NCBI GenBank assembly: GCA_951799445.1
Contig: OX637293.1
Coordinates: 8,122,001-8,186,000, forward strand
Direction of reading: 5' to 3'
DNA: 64,000 bases
From: Pseudisothecium myosuroides
Lineage: Eukaryota > Streptophyta > Bryopsida > Hypnales > Lembophyllaceae
In this document: piece after piece, positions 49,477 through 60,650 of the stretch
How positions within the stretch are numbered: the first letter of the stretch is position 1
How the letters are laid out: each line of letters opens with the position of its first letter
Position numbers and translations under genes: made by a program
Notes under the pieces: model-generated
Databases searched by the model: none
What the model saw: the letters and a program-made list of their open reading frames with translations, nothing else
What the model was told of the DNA's origin: nothing

Positions 49477-50207
49477 TCATTGAAAATGTATTCAAGCAAC
49501 TTTCAAATAAATATTGGATGAAAAAACATATTTTTCCATTCTACAATATGAGGTAAAGTCATCCAAAGTATGACTTATATCCTAAGCAATGTTTTAGGTG
49601 GACTTAGAAAGGACGCAAGTTCCTATGACCAAAATAGTCACCAAAATACTCCAATTATTGGACCACAAGTGCATTTGTTGTTTCTATAGTTCACAACAAA
49701 ATCATCAATTGGACCTTTTCGGTCCATAAAATCCTCACAAGGTTAAATCAAATAAGATTGTAACTTGTAAAGTATACAATTTTGGTATTTAATTTAAACT
49801 TAAGAAATTTATCAATCAATTATTATTTGGTCATATTAGGCTAAATCTATGAGGTTATCAATATGGCGTATACATGAACAATGACTTTTTTTTATCAATC
49901 TAGCTACAAGACACGACAAAAGTTAGCAACCTAGACATGAAAAGAAAGAAGTGGTTCGTGCAAAGAGGCATAAAAGCTTCCTTCAAACCTTAGAAGCCTC
50001 CAAAATAATTGGTTTCTACTTATTCTGTTTGAATAGAAGAATTGGAGTTATTTCAACACTAGAACTTCAATGTTCTTAAAAATGTTATTAAATATTAATA
50101 TGACATCCAATTGTTTGAAATTACATAATCTAAGAATTTGTAAATTCATAAATTTATAGAATTATAAAATTGCAAGTTATCAAAATATAAATTAATTTGA
50201 TATTTTA
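49477..50207. other. AT-rich intergenic DNA
   Basis: Nothing recognised. Confidence 0.4.
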
Positions 50208-50211
50208 TTAA

Positions 50212-51143
50212 CCCCTAACGGCCCAAGACCTTTTTTCTGCCAAAAAACACTCAAAACTGCCATTTCTATAGCAAAGTATAAAAAAAAATTTTAAATGTTT
50301 TTTTCGAACATCTAACCGTAGGATCTTACACCTAACTAGTATGAGAATGTATGGAAAAAAATTCAGAATTTTTGACCGCACAGATTGCAAGATATCTGCG
50401 TTTAAAGTGAAAAAAACAAATTTTCCAGCACATTGCGGGGCTAGATTTTTTGGCTTTAAACATTTTTAACTTAAAATTTTTGCACTACAGCGTTTTGAGC
50501 TTTAAATCTTTATTGTAGAGAATTGAGTTGAGAGTCTAGGAAAAAAAAATTAAAAAAAAATTAATTATCATTCTTAAAAAAATTGTTAAGTAGAAGTAGA
50601 TCCAACATAGAAGGAAAATCTAAAATATTCATATATTTTAGATGGAATTAAAATGCACTAATCCCAATGGTGAGATTGTTCTAGCAAGTAAATTACACCA
50701 TGCAAAAAAAAAAAAAAATTTAAAAAATTTAAAAAATTGCATTCAGATATGAATCCTACAAGTTATTTTTTCAAGAAGATGCTCTAATTGCCCGAAAAAC
50801 AAGAATATCCATAACTTTCTCAAAACATATCCAAATGAAATAAATCAAAGCTTTCCAGATAGGCAAAAATATAATCTATCAGAAAAAAAATATTAAAAAA
50901 AAAAATTCAAATTTTTGTCCATTTTTTTCTGCTGCCCAAGCTGCTCGCCGTCCCTTGTTTTGAGCTTATTTGGTCATAACTATTGTTCCCAGGCACCGAT
51001 TGAGAAAAAAATTATATTCCCACAAAGCTTATCAGTTTTTCTATCTTCAAAAAAAGTTTCAAAAAATCAGGACAAAATTTCAGCCCGTAGGTACCTGCCC
51101 AAAATCCCATTTGTCCCCCGAGGGGACAATGGGCCTTTAGGGG
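50212..51143 (-). mobile_element. TTAA-flanked MITE, subfamily A, inverted (932 bp)
   Basis: The ends CCCCTAACGGCCC and GGGCCTTTAGGGG carry TTAA at 50208-50211 and 51144-51147. The reverse of this copy aligns block by block with the copy at 48538. It is one of the best-preserved copies and suitable as a reference for the family. Confidence 0.9.
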
Positions 51144-51147
51144 TTAA

Positions 51148-54100
51148 ATCAATTCATTATTTTATAATAAATTGAAGTAATTATAATTAAAATTGCAATT
51201 TCTAATAATAAAAATATTTTTTATTAATTCAAAAATTCAAAATTCAAAAATTTGATATTTTATTAAATTCAAATATTTGGAATTTATAAAAATGATATAA
51301 AAATGATATAAAAATAAATTAAAAATAATAATTATTGAATACTTAATATTTGAGTGAGCTATTAGATAAAACTAGGATCATCACAAAATTATTATAATTA
51401 TAATAATAATACTAAAAAAATATGGGTAGCATGTCCTATATAGATAGATGAATTAGTGTGTCTTATACAGCTAGATGAACAAGTTGGAGTGAAATGTGCT
51501 TTGGTAACCATGATTTGCAAAGACTACTATTATTTTTAATCTTTTAGCTAGCTTTTGAAGCAATTTAATTTCTTAGTCTAAACTGTCGAAGATGCCCTAG
51601 AACCGCCATAATGTTGAGGCCTTATAATGGCCATGTTCATTGATGGATTACACTAGGGCTTTTTTGAGCAAAATGGTGCCAGATTGCACTTGAAAAAAAA
51701 AATTGGCTAAGAAGTGAAGACAAACCGTGAAGCTTTTTGCTAGAGAACTTCAAATTTTAGAAAAAAATCATAAATGAAACTACCAAATTGTGGATGAAAC
51801 AAAATTATGGATATGTGATATATTCTAATGTTATATTTTTTATTCAATATATGGATGAATGTTGAATTTGGAGCACCACTATAACATTTTATATTGCCAT
51901 TTTCGCACTTCATAAAAAATGAAGGAAAAGCCTTGGATTACATCAAAAGGAACACTATTCTATTACAGGTACTAAGTCAATTCAATGCGTCACTTTCACA
52001 CCGTAACAATACCCATCAACTCATTTATTCGAAAGTAACGCATTTAGACTTCTAACATGGCTAAAGATGCTTGCTAGCATGCAAGCCTACGATCTTCAGA
52101 CCATAAGCCTACATTAATTTATCAAATATACATTATTTGTAAAATAATTGAATTAGTGAAAGCAAAAATATAATTGTATTGTATCAATTTCTACAAGAAT
52201 ATAATTTTGCTAGTATACTAAATTTTCACCTCCACTAATAGTACAATTCAATGAAAATCTTGTAAGAATTTAGAGGATGGGATTTATAAATATAGCTAAG
52301 GTAGAATGACTTGATTCCATATGTTCCAACCCAATTTTGTCAAGTAGGAGTTACTGAATTGAAGTGTTACCATTAAGTGTACAGGACCTTAAACTGTCCT
52401 TGTAGAACATCAACAATTTTACATTATAGAACATAGTTGTAAAATAATAGAGCCTTAGTGAATGATATTTGATCTCTTTGAACATGCTTCAAAGATGCAT
52501 TCATATGAAAATATAAAGTTTCTTCAAGTCTTAGCTTTAAAAATTCATCACATACCTCACATCATCATATGGACATGAGTGATGTATACATAATTATTTT
52601 AATTGTGGATTTATTGTTATACTTTATGAATAGGGCCACTTTTAAATACTATGTCTCAATCTCTGGGACGAGATCAAGATATAATAATCTATACATGATG
52701 GCGCAAATATTAGTAATACCTACAAAATTAGTATCACTATCATATTACCCAAACCGTCCAATATAGATTTTTTTTCTAAAATATACCATTTGACCATGAT
52801 TATAGATAATCATATAGTCATCACTTTGAAAACTTATAGTTTATTCATACAACTTCCATTAATAATTGCTAAAAGAATGTAGATTCATGTTTTAATTAAC
52901 ATCAAAATCCAACAAAATTAAGACAATTTAACCAAGGAAAACCCACAAAATACTTGTCTAGACAATTTTAGGTGTAAACTGCGTGCAACTATAATCACCA
53001 CTATCTAAAATGCAATACCTACATTTGAACCAAAAAGCTACAATAGAACCTAATTATTGAATATACAAGATATATTCAATAAAAGCCTATGCGAGAGAAT
53101 TGGTAATTTTTTGTACACCTTAAGACAATACTTTAAAATTTTACAAAGTATTCATAAAGTCAAATAATGCATACTAAAATGTGTTGGAATCTTTTTTCAC
53201 TTTCCATTAAGGTTCAATAAAATAGTTTATATTTAATAATAGCAACTATGCTCAATTGTTATTATTGATGATTAGGGTGCATTTATGTTTAGGTACTAAG
53301 AGCATTTTATTTAGACTTTGTATCCAATTATGTTCAAATGGACTTGTTGTATTTATCTCAAAACAAGAATCTTAGAGCATATATGATTTCTTATCATTTA
53401 GCTCCAAATTGACAAAAGATTATGCACACTCCTCAATTCTTGAAGTTGAATTTTATGTAGGAATATCATTTGGATGCGATTGAATGTAGGGAGGAAATAA
53501 GAGCATCTCCACTCTACTTTGTCTACTTGGCATTATAAACCCGGATAATGTGGACCTTGATGATGACTTGCTACAATGCAAAAAGTTGAGCTAAGTTGAG
53601 ATGTTCTAAGGTGTGTCTACCTTAAAGCATCTTCACCCACTTAGTTAATGTCTAATACACAATTAAATTGGTTGAGAGGTGTTCTAAGGCCCTTCAATTT
53701 TTTTCTAAGTACACTATCCTATGTTTTGCTAAGGAAAGACACACCAAATCTACGTTTAGTTGACTTTTTGCTTTAACCCACTCGTGATTGGTTAATTTGG
53801 TGTTAATTCACTATTTATGAAACACATTTGGTGTGTAGGAGTAGGAGACAAGAAGTTGTAAGTCTCGCCAAACGTAAAGTAAATACATCTAAAATTGACA
53901 AAATAAAAAATTCAGCATGGTTCCATTATTATATTAAAAAACTTTAGTATGATCTTATTAATAGTCAAAAGAGGATTTTGGATTCTCCTAGAATGCATTT
54001 TTTGGACATCTAATGAATAAATTATGAATTTTAAAGTAGTAAAAATATGTGATTCTAAAACCAATATAGATTTTTATAAATAATAAGAGTACATTTTAAG

Positions 54101-54947
54101 CAAGAATATGTAGATGTTAATTTAGGAAGGTGTTGGTTTTAGGTGTAGTTACCTTAGATTGAAATTATGGTGAGTTGATTTGGCCAATTTGGGTGGTAGT
54201 GACCTTAGTTACCATAATCCTATAAGTCTTAGTTGTTTTGGTCACAACAAGAATATAGATAGAATTTATAGCAAATGCGGGATTATTGAAGAACTAACGG
54301 ATGACTTCATTATTGACTATAGAAATAAAGAAGGGATTGTGTTCTTTTAGGATTAAAAGTTACGAAGTCGTATTTTGGAGGTTCAATATATATTGATACT
54401 ACATGTTGCTCTTCTTGGCGCCACATGTAGTTGCTCTTGTGATTGTTGTCATGGAATCAAATGAACATAAGATAGATCAACCCAATTATAGAAACTTTGG
54501 AGAACCTATTAGTCAGCTCCCATATTTTTCAGAGATTGAAAAGTTTGAAAGAAGTCATTTGCAAAAAGAATGAAGACATTCTGATAAGGAGTGAATTTTT
54601 GTGATTTTTCAAAGCGCGAATAGACTCTTGTTGAAGCATGGGTAGACCCTTGTTAAAGCATGGGCGGACATGTTTGCTCTCCAAGTGCTTTGCCATCTTG
54701 ATAACTTACAGGGATGCTAAGATCGTGATAATGGGTGGGGCTTTGACACAAATGGAAGGGTCTTGTAAGTGGTGGAATTGTGTGGATGGGGGTATTGGGC
54801 AGTTCTACCTTAACATAGAATGGTATGCACTATCAATATCTCAACTCTACAGTACATGGTGTGGGATACTCCACAATCCAACAATGCTTCATCAATAGCT
54901 AAGTGTAAGTAGACAGGTGGAGGCTTAATGTGATGAGCTAGGTACAC
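51148..54947. other. AT-rich intergenic DNA with repeat fragments
   Basis: This is 3.8 kb without a supported gene. It includes Q-family arm-like segments at about 52830-52930 and 53955-54055, and a gagcatctcc string at 53503 that often starts plant MITEs. An 86-codon frame at 54638-54898 has no recognisable domain. Confidence 0.45.
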
Positions 54948-54950
54948 TTA

Positions 54951-55255
54951 GGGCCTATTTACATGTTGGCTCGATGGGCCCCTCTGTGCCTTATCCAAAT
55001 AGTAAGACAAAGTAGGCTCAACCGATTATCTTGCCAAGGTGGGCAAGCGGAGAAGGAGGAGTTCAAGTTTCAAACAACATTGGTGGACAACCCCATTGGT
55101 AGAGGCTAGTCAATCTTAAGGGAATCTGATATGTGTTGAGTTCTTATTGTATCCCTCCCCACCCACTAGGTCATGACATGAAAGTACAATTGCTATTCAC
55201 ACCTGTTGTATTCTTTGTTGCACTCTGCCCTCGAGACCATCATATAAATAGGCCC
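54951..55255. mobile_element. PIF/Harbinger-like MITE H2, 305 bp
   Basis: The ends GGGCCTATTTACATG and CATATAAATAGGCCC are inverted. The interior (ttgccaaggtgggcaagcgg, ggtggacaaccccattggt, cccacccactaggtc) matches H3 at 62725. Flanks are TTA at the left and CAA at the right, so no intact duplication remains. Confidence 0.75.
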
Positions 55256-55282
55256 CAAGGAAAGGCAATGAGCATGAAGGCT

Positions 55283-56150
55283 AAGGAGTCTACTCTCAAA
55301 GCAAATATTTAAGAGCTATTAGCCTTTTCAGGGAAGCTAAACTCCTTGAAACAATTTTCAGTTAATTTTTGTAGGAAGAACAATGGAACCAGCATCTAAC
55401 CCAAGTCATTTCATATATTTTGGACCTTTGAGGAATTAGTTACAAGTTTTTGAAGTTGAAACGCAGTGGTCACTAAAAGCAGCCACCCCCTAAAATGTAT
55501 ACTGATGGTTCATTAACCCCTAAAGTCCGGAGGTATATTTTGGGCAAAAATTGTGAAAAATGGCCAAGGCAATGAGAAAAAAATGAAAAATAAAATTTAT
55601 TTTTCAAAATTCAACCGTACAAATTTGTACTAGACTACCATAGGAATGTGTAGAAAAAAATTTCAGAAACTTTGACCGCACAGATTGAAAGATTATAACG
55701 TTTGAAGTTAGAAGAAAAAGTTTTTTTTCCAGCCTTGCCCGACAAGGCCAACAGACTTTAATTCCTCCTAGAGTGAGATTTTTACACTATGCATGCTTTT
55801 TTTTTACATTTGCATCTTATATCATGTACATACATGCCAAATTTTAGAAGTTAATGAGCTTATTTGCAAAAGATTCTCAAAAGATTTCCAAACTACCCGA
55901 GTTGCCAGAAAAGTTCAAGGCATCATAACTTTTGATCCGGACACCAGATCAAAAAAAAATTAGATTTTCACTACCGGGGTACATGTCTACACTTGTGTCA
56001 AAATTTCATAAACATCCGACCAAAATTGACTTCATAGGAACCTACTTGGATTTTCAATGTCCGTTCAACGGACAATTGTCCTTAAGGGGTTAAAGAAAGC
56101 AAATGTATATGTACGCCATAAGTGGTTTTAGAGGCCAATCGCTTTCAGAA
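55283..56150 (-). mobile_element. Family M MITE, inverted, carrying a nested type C element
   Basis: The text ggaagctaaactccttgaaac, cagcatctaacccaagtc and ttacaagtttttgaagttg matches the complement of the M copy at 25779. The copy is interrupted at ggttca by TTAA and the type C element, then resumes with agaaagc. The outer ends are worn. Confidence 0.7.
55517..56089 (-). mobile_element. TTAA-flanked MITE, type C (573 bp)
   Basis: The ends CCCCTAAAGTCC and GTCCTTAAGGGG are flanked by TTAA at 55513-55516 and 56090-56093. It keeps only a few A landmarks (tttgaccgcacagattg, taggaacctac) and is about 350 bp shorter. It is a separate, non-coding subfamily of the same termini. Confidence 0.85.
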
Positions 56151-56430
56151 CATAAGGTAAAACAGCCCATCATGGTCAGAATTGCTAGTTTGCCCTCATG
56201 CCATGGCTAAATTTTTTAAAAATTTTCCCCACATACAGACAAGTGTGAGAAATAGGAAGAGCAATTGAAATTATATTTTTTCAACAAAGTATGAATTAGC
56301 TATAATTTTTTGAAGTGTTCAACCCAAAAGAGTCTGTAGACTACCCCAAAACGAACATGCAACTATATCCATAATGCTCACCTTACTCTTCTAAAGCAGT
56401 CAAAATATTTTCTGAAGTAAAAGGCCTTAA

Positions 56431-57335
56431 CCCCTAAAGGCCCAGTGTCCCTTCGAGGGACAAATGGGATTTCGGGCAGGTACCTACGGGCTGAAATTTT
56501 ATCCTAATTTTTTGAAACTTTTTTGAAGGTAGAAAAACTGATAAGCTTTGTGGGAATATAATTTTTTTCACAATCGGTGCCCAGGAACAATAGTTATGAC
56601 CACATAAGCTCAAAACAGGGGACGCCGGGCAACCTGGGCAGCAAAAAAAAAATGGACAAAAATTTGAATTTTTTTTAATATTTATTTCCTCGTAGATTAT
56701 ATTTTTGCCTATCTGGAAAGCTTTGATTCATTTCATTTGGATTTGTTATGAGAAAGTTATGGATATTCTTGTTTTTGGGGCAGTTAGAGCATCTTCTTGA
56801 AAAAAATAACTCGTAGGATTCATTTATGAATGCAATTTTTCAAAATTTTTTTTTGCATGGTTTAATTTACTTGCTAGAACAATCTCACCATTGGGATTAG
56901 TGTATTTTAATTCCATCTACAAAATATGAATATTTTAGATTTTCCTTCTATCTTGTACCTACTTCTATTTAACAATTTTTTTAAGAATGATAATTAAGTT
57001 TTTTTGAATTTTTTTCCCTAGACTCTCAACCCAATTCTCTACAACAAAGATTTAAAGCTCAAAACTCTGTAGTGCAAAAATTTTAAATTAAAAATGTTTA
57101 AAGCCCAAAAATCTAGCCCTGCAATGTGCTGAAAAACTTGTTTTTTTCACTTTAAATGCAAATATCTTGCAATCTGTGCGGTCAAAAATTTTGAAATGTT
57201 TTCCATACATTTTCATACTAGTTAGGTGTAAGATCCTACGGTTAGATGTTCAAAAAAAATAAAAAATAATACTTTGCTATAGAAATGGCAGTTTTAAGTG
57301 TTTTTTGGCAGAAAAAGGCCTTGGGCCTTTAGGGG
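56431..57335 (+). mobile_element. TTAA-flanked MITE, subfamily A (905 bp)
   Basis: The ends CCCCTAAAGGCCCA and TGGGCCTTTAGGGG are perfect 14-bp inverted repeats, with TTAA at 56427-56430 and 57336-57339. A 17-bp palindrome TGTCCCTTCGAGGGACA follows the left end (56446-56462). It is non-coding and well preserved. Confidence 0.9.
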
Positions 57336-57546
57336 TTAAAAAGTCACTTCCTAAGGTGATTTACTCTGAAATAGTTGGGTGTTCCTAATGAGGTCACTAA
57401 TTAATCCATTAGTGTCAGGTAAGGCATTGATTGTGGTTCAAAATCTCATAAACTGAGAATAACCATCATGGGGTCATTTCTTAGGTGTCCGTCATGGGTC
57501 ATTTGACCAAGATGGGCTGGTTTACCTTACTACCTTACTGAATGTT

Positions 57547-57820
57547 AAGGTGGGTACACTCAAATCCGACACTTTTTGCTATTGAGCCTATTTACTATTA
57601 TTAGATTGGTCAGATTTTCATATGTTCTTATTGGCAAGTGAAAGGAGTTTCCAATGCACTAGAGAATGTGGCATTTGGATACTGTATGCAAAAGTTACTA
57701 AGGAACAAAGTTTGGTTCTAAAAGCGTTTCTTCCACATAGGTACAGAACTGATTTTGGAGATGTACACATAGTAAAGATGGCCCTTTAAGTTCAGTGGCA
57801 CATTTGGGTGTTCCTACCTT
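57547..57820 (+). mobile_element. AAGGT-ended MITE, family N, copy 1
   Basis: The left end AAGGTGGGTACACTCAAA and the right end TTTGGGTGTTCCTACCTT are inverted. It matches 58268-58550 in direct orientation (tggcatttggatactgtatg, aaggaacaaagtttggttct). It is non-coding. Confidence 0.75.
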
Positions 57821-58267
57821 ACCTTACCTTACTGAATGTTATATGTTTCAAATCAATTGTTGCTGTTGGCCGTGTTGTACACATTTTGCAAGTAACAAAA
57901 CCATTGCCATCTGATGGTTATTATCAGTCCCTTCTTTGGGTTTTGCTGTTGGCCACGTGTTGGTTGAGAAGTAGGAGCCCGATTGCATCAGATGGTTATC
58001 GGTCGCTTCTGCTGCTCAGGTAGTAACGCACCTGGTTGTACTGTACAATCCACCCCGGCCACCCCGGCCATCCCGGCCAGTAGCTTGAATGTGCGACAAC
58101 TGCACGACTCAAGCGGTGCCCCAATGTGCCATGAACCTTGCCAATCAAATTCCAGGTCGAAGCTTGTACATCAAGGACATGAATCGGGTCGTAATATCAA
58201 TTTCTCCATGTCATGGCAAATTCGTTGCTTCCTGTGCAGGACGTACAGGAAGAGCAGGATTGCACGT
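57821..58267. other. Less AT-rich segment between two family N copies
   Basis: This segment is far richer in GC than its surroundings and contains a short ccccggcca repeat (58051-58078). An open frame at 58089-58274 includes GRTGRAGL, resembling motif VI of DEAD-box helicases, but nothing else of that family is present. A longer frame (57983-58522) runs into the MITE. It could be captured gene sequence or an intervening unique fragment. Confidence 0.4.
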
Positions 58268-58550
58268 AAGGTAGGTACTGTACACCCAAAACCGCCACTT
58301 TTTGCTACTAATTCTATTTACTACTTACTATTATTAGACTGGTCAAATTTTCATATGTTCTTGTTGGCACTTGAAAGGAGGTTCCAACGCACTAGAGAAC
58401 GTGGCATTTGGATACTGTATGCAAAAGTTATTAAGGAACAAAGTTTGGTTCTGAAAGCGCTTCTTCGACATAGGTATAGAACTGATTTTGGGGATGTAGA
58501 CATAGTAAAGATGGTGCTTTAAGGTCAGTGGCACATTTGGGTGTACTTAC
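58268..58550 (+). mobile_element. AAGGT-ended MITE, family N, copy 2
   Basis: It begins AAGGTAGGTACTGTACACCC and ends ttgggtgtactta. It is a direct-orientation homologue of copy 1 with scattered substitutions. Confidence 0.75.
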
Positions 58551-58817
58551 TCCAATAAGGTAGACTAGCAGCTTCAAATAGCTGCAATGAATCGTGGCAT
58601 TCACGTCAAGGAAGAACGCTCATTTGTCGCATAGCAGGTTTCATTGTGAATGTTGGATGAAATAATTGGACAATATTTCTCCGGGATGAAAATGTGACAA
58701 ATTCTATGACAAGAGTCATGCTACGGGATGTGACAATACGTACTTGATACAATAGATGAGTTATTCCAGATGTTATAGTGTCCATTCTAAGGAACTTGGA
58801 ATGGGCTTGTTGTGTAT

Positions 58818-59228
58818 AAGGTAGTATGGCCTAAAAGCGACCATTTAAGGGCTGATCTGCCTTTTTCACAGGTTTCCATGAATAGAAATATTTTTGGATC
58901 ATTTTTCAGAGAAAGAAAAATGGATGTGGAACGTTACACAAATGGTTTCAAATTTTTTGAATCATTTTTTAATTACTTACGAATTTTCAAAAAAAACTGT
59001 TGTAGGTACCTATTTGTGACCCTAGGTCTTCTAAAATCTGACCACTTCCAACTTCTAAAGTGATTTGAGTAAATCAAGGCCAATGATTGGCTCTTGCAAT
59101 AAATTATGCTTTTCTTTCAATTCTCTCAATGGCTTGAGAGGTCCATTTAAAGATCACCTAATGTTCATTTCAGACCTAAATATAGGGTCAATTTGAAGAG
59201 GCTGCTCGCTTTTAGAGCAGACTACCTT
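58818..59228 (+). mobile_element. AAGGTAG-ended MITE, family M-like, copy 3
   Basis: The left end AAGGTAGTATGGCCTAAAAG and the right end CTTTTAGAGCAGACTACCTT are inverted. The interior shows little similarity to copies 1 and 2, so only the termini define the relation. The open frame at 58812-59063 has no recognised domain. Confidence 0.7.
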
Positions 59229-59716
59229 AGAGGGATGTTCTTTTGTCGTTAAGAATTGCGCATAAAAATGTGTTAAGAAAGAGGGCAAAGCCCTTATTGT
59301 CAATACATTTTTTTGCACAATTCCTAACAACAAGGGGGATAATGTGGAATAAACCACCCGCCCAAAAGTGCACAAAATGAAGAGATGATAAAGATTTCTT
59401 CCAAGATGAACATAAAAAAATTTGGATGAAGAATTTGTAACGCCTGAATACGCATGTGGACTTGCATAATGCATTAGTTATGCAAAATATCCTACCCAAC
59501 AAATGAATGGGGAATTTTCAAGTAGACGTTGATAATCATATATTAAGGCTAAAACCTTCATTTTTCAAAAAAATGAAATGTGGACCGCAGTGGAGTGACT
59601 ATCCCCCCCAACCATCCATCCTATAGCAGAAAGTGAACTGGCTTGAGGTACAAAATATTAAAATAAAAGAATCCAACATTGGGGGTGGGTCGAATTAGAT
59701 TGATTGTTGGAAAAAA
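59229..59716. other. Intergenic DNA
   Basis: Two overlapping minus-strand frames (59154-59474 and 59227-59502) have no recognisable protein pattern. Confidence 0.4.
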
Positions 59717-59963
59717 AATTGTATGGATATAGATACAGATATAGATGTGACTTTTGACTAGAATGTGGATTATCCAATATTTTTGTTAACAACTTGAGTT
59801 GATACCAGTATTCGAATTCCTAGATTTCAAAAAAAATAATAAAAAAATTGGACTAAATTAATTGACTTTAATTTTATTGAATGAGATTTTGACACATTGA
59901 ATGATTGTCTACTCAAAAACACTACCAATGTGGTCACTTATGAGTTTAAGGGTCTAACCTTAA
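59717..59963 (+). repeat. Direct repeat, copy 1 (about 247 bp)
   Basis: It matches 60398-60650 from aattgtatggatatagatac through gggtcta. It ends in TTAA (59960-59963), where a CCCCTAAAG terminus begins. Confidence 0.88.
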
Positions 59964-60397
59964 CCCCTAAAGAACCAGAGGGGTGTCCAGATTTCCAAAA
60001 TTGTGAAGATCTATTATAAAATGCAACTTAGAAGAATATTTTGATGATGACCCTCTAACAATAGTTGTAAAATGATATTTATAGATCACATCCATACGGT
60101 TAGATCAGCAAAAATACATACCAATATTTTTCAATAAAATTTGAAGACAAAATTTGGAAATTCCTTCTATAATCAATTGTAGATTGAATATTTATGTTTT
60201 TTACAAGATTTTTTTTCTATAAGTTCAAAACATTAAGTTCTAATTATAGTGATTTTTGAAAGATTTTTATTTGATTTTTTGATTCAAGTCATTTTTGAAG
60301 GGTCATTTTTTGAATTCAAAAAGTTCCTTTTTGAGGCTAGACCTTCCAATACCTTTTGAATTATAGAATATTTGCAAAGCAATATCTTTATAAACTA
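59964..60397 (+). mobile_element. Left part of a TTAA-flanked element (type C-like)
   Basis: TTAA is followed by CCCCTAAAGAACC. Downstream text is only weakly like A, B or C, and no TTTAGGGG right end occurs before the second direct repeat at 60398. It is a partial or diverged copy. Confidence 0.5.
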
Positions 60398-60650
60398 AAT
60401 TGTATGGATATAGATACAGATGTGACTATTGATTGGAGTGTGGATTATCCTATTTCTTTTGTTAACAACTTGAGTTAATACCAATATTTGAATTCCTAGA
60501 TTTCAAAAAAATAATAATAAATTTGGACTAAAATAATTGACTTTAATTTTATTGAATGAGATTTTGACACACCGACGAGCACACTGAGTGATTGTCCACT
60601 CAAAAATACTACCAATGTGGTCACATATGAGTCCAAGGGTCTAGCTTTAA
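60398..60650 (+). repeat. Direct repeat, copy 2
   Basis: This is the second copy of 59717-59963. It ends ctagctTTAAatgag, showing an uninterrupted TTAA at the point where the element enters copy 1. Confidence 0.88.

Noticed and set aside
58089..58274. DEAD-box helicase fragment based on GRTGRAG
   Set aside because: Only this short motif matches. The residues before it do not resemble motif VI context, and no other helicase motif is present.
57547..58550. LTR retrotransposon with short LTRs (direct repeats around an internal region)
   Set aside because: Each repeat has its own inverted AAGGT ends, no TG...CA termini, and no primer-binding site or polypurine tract was seen. Two MITEs are the simpler reading.
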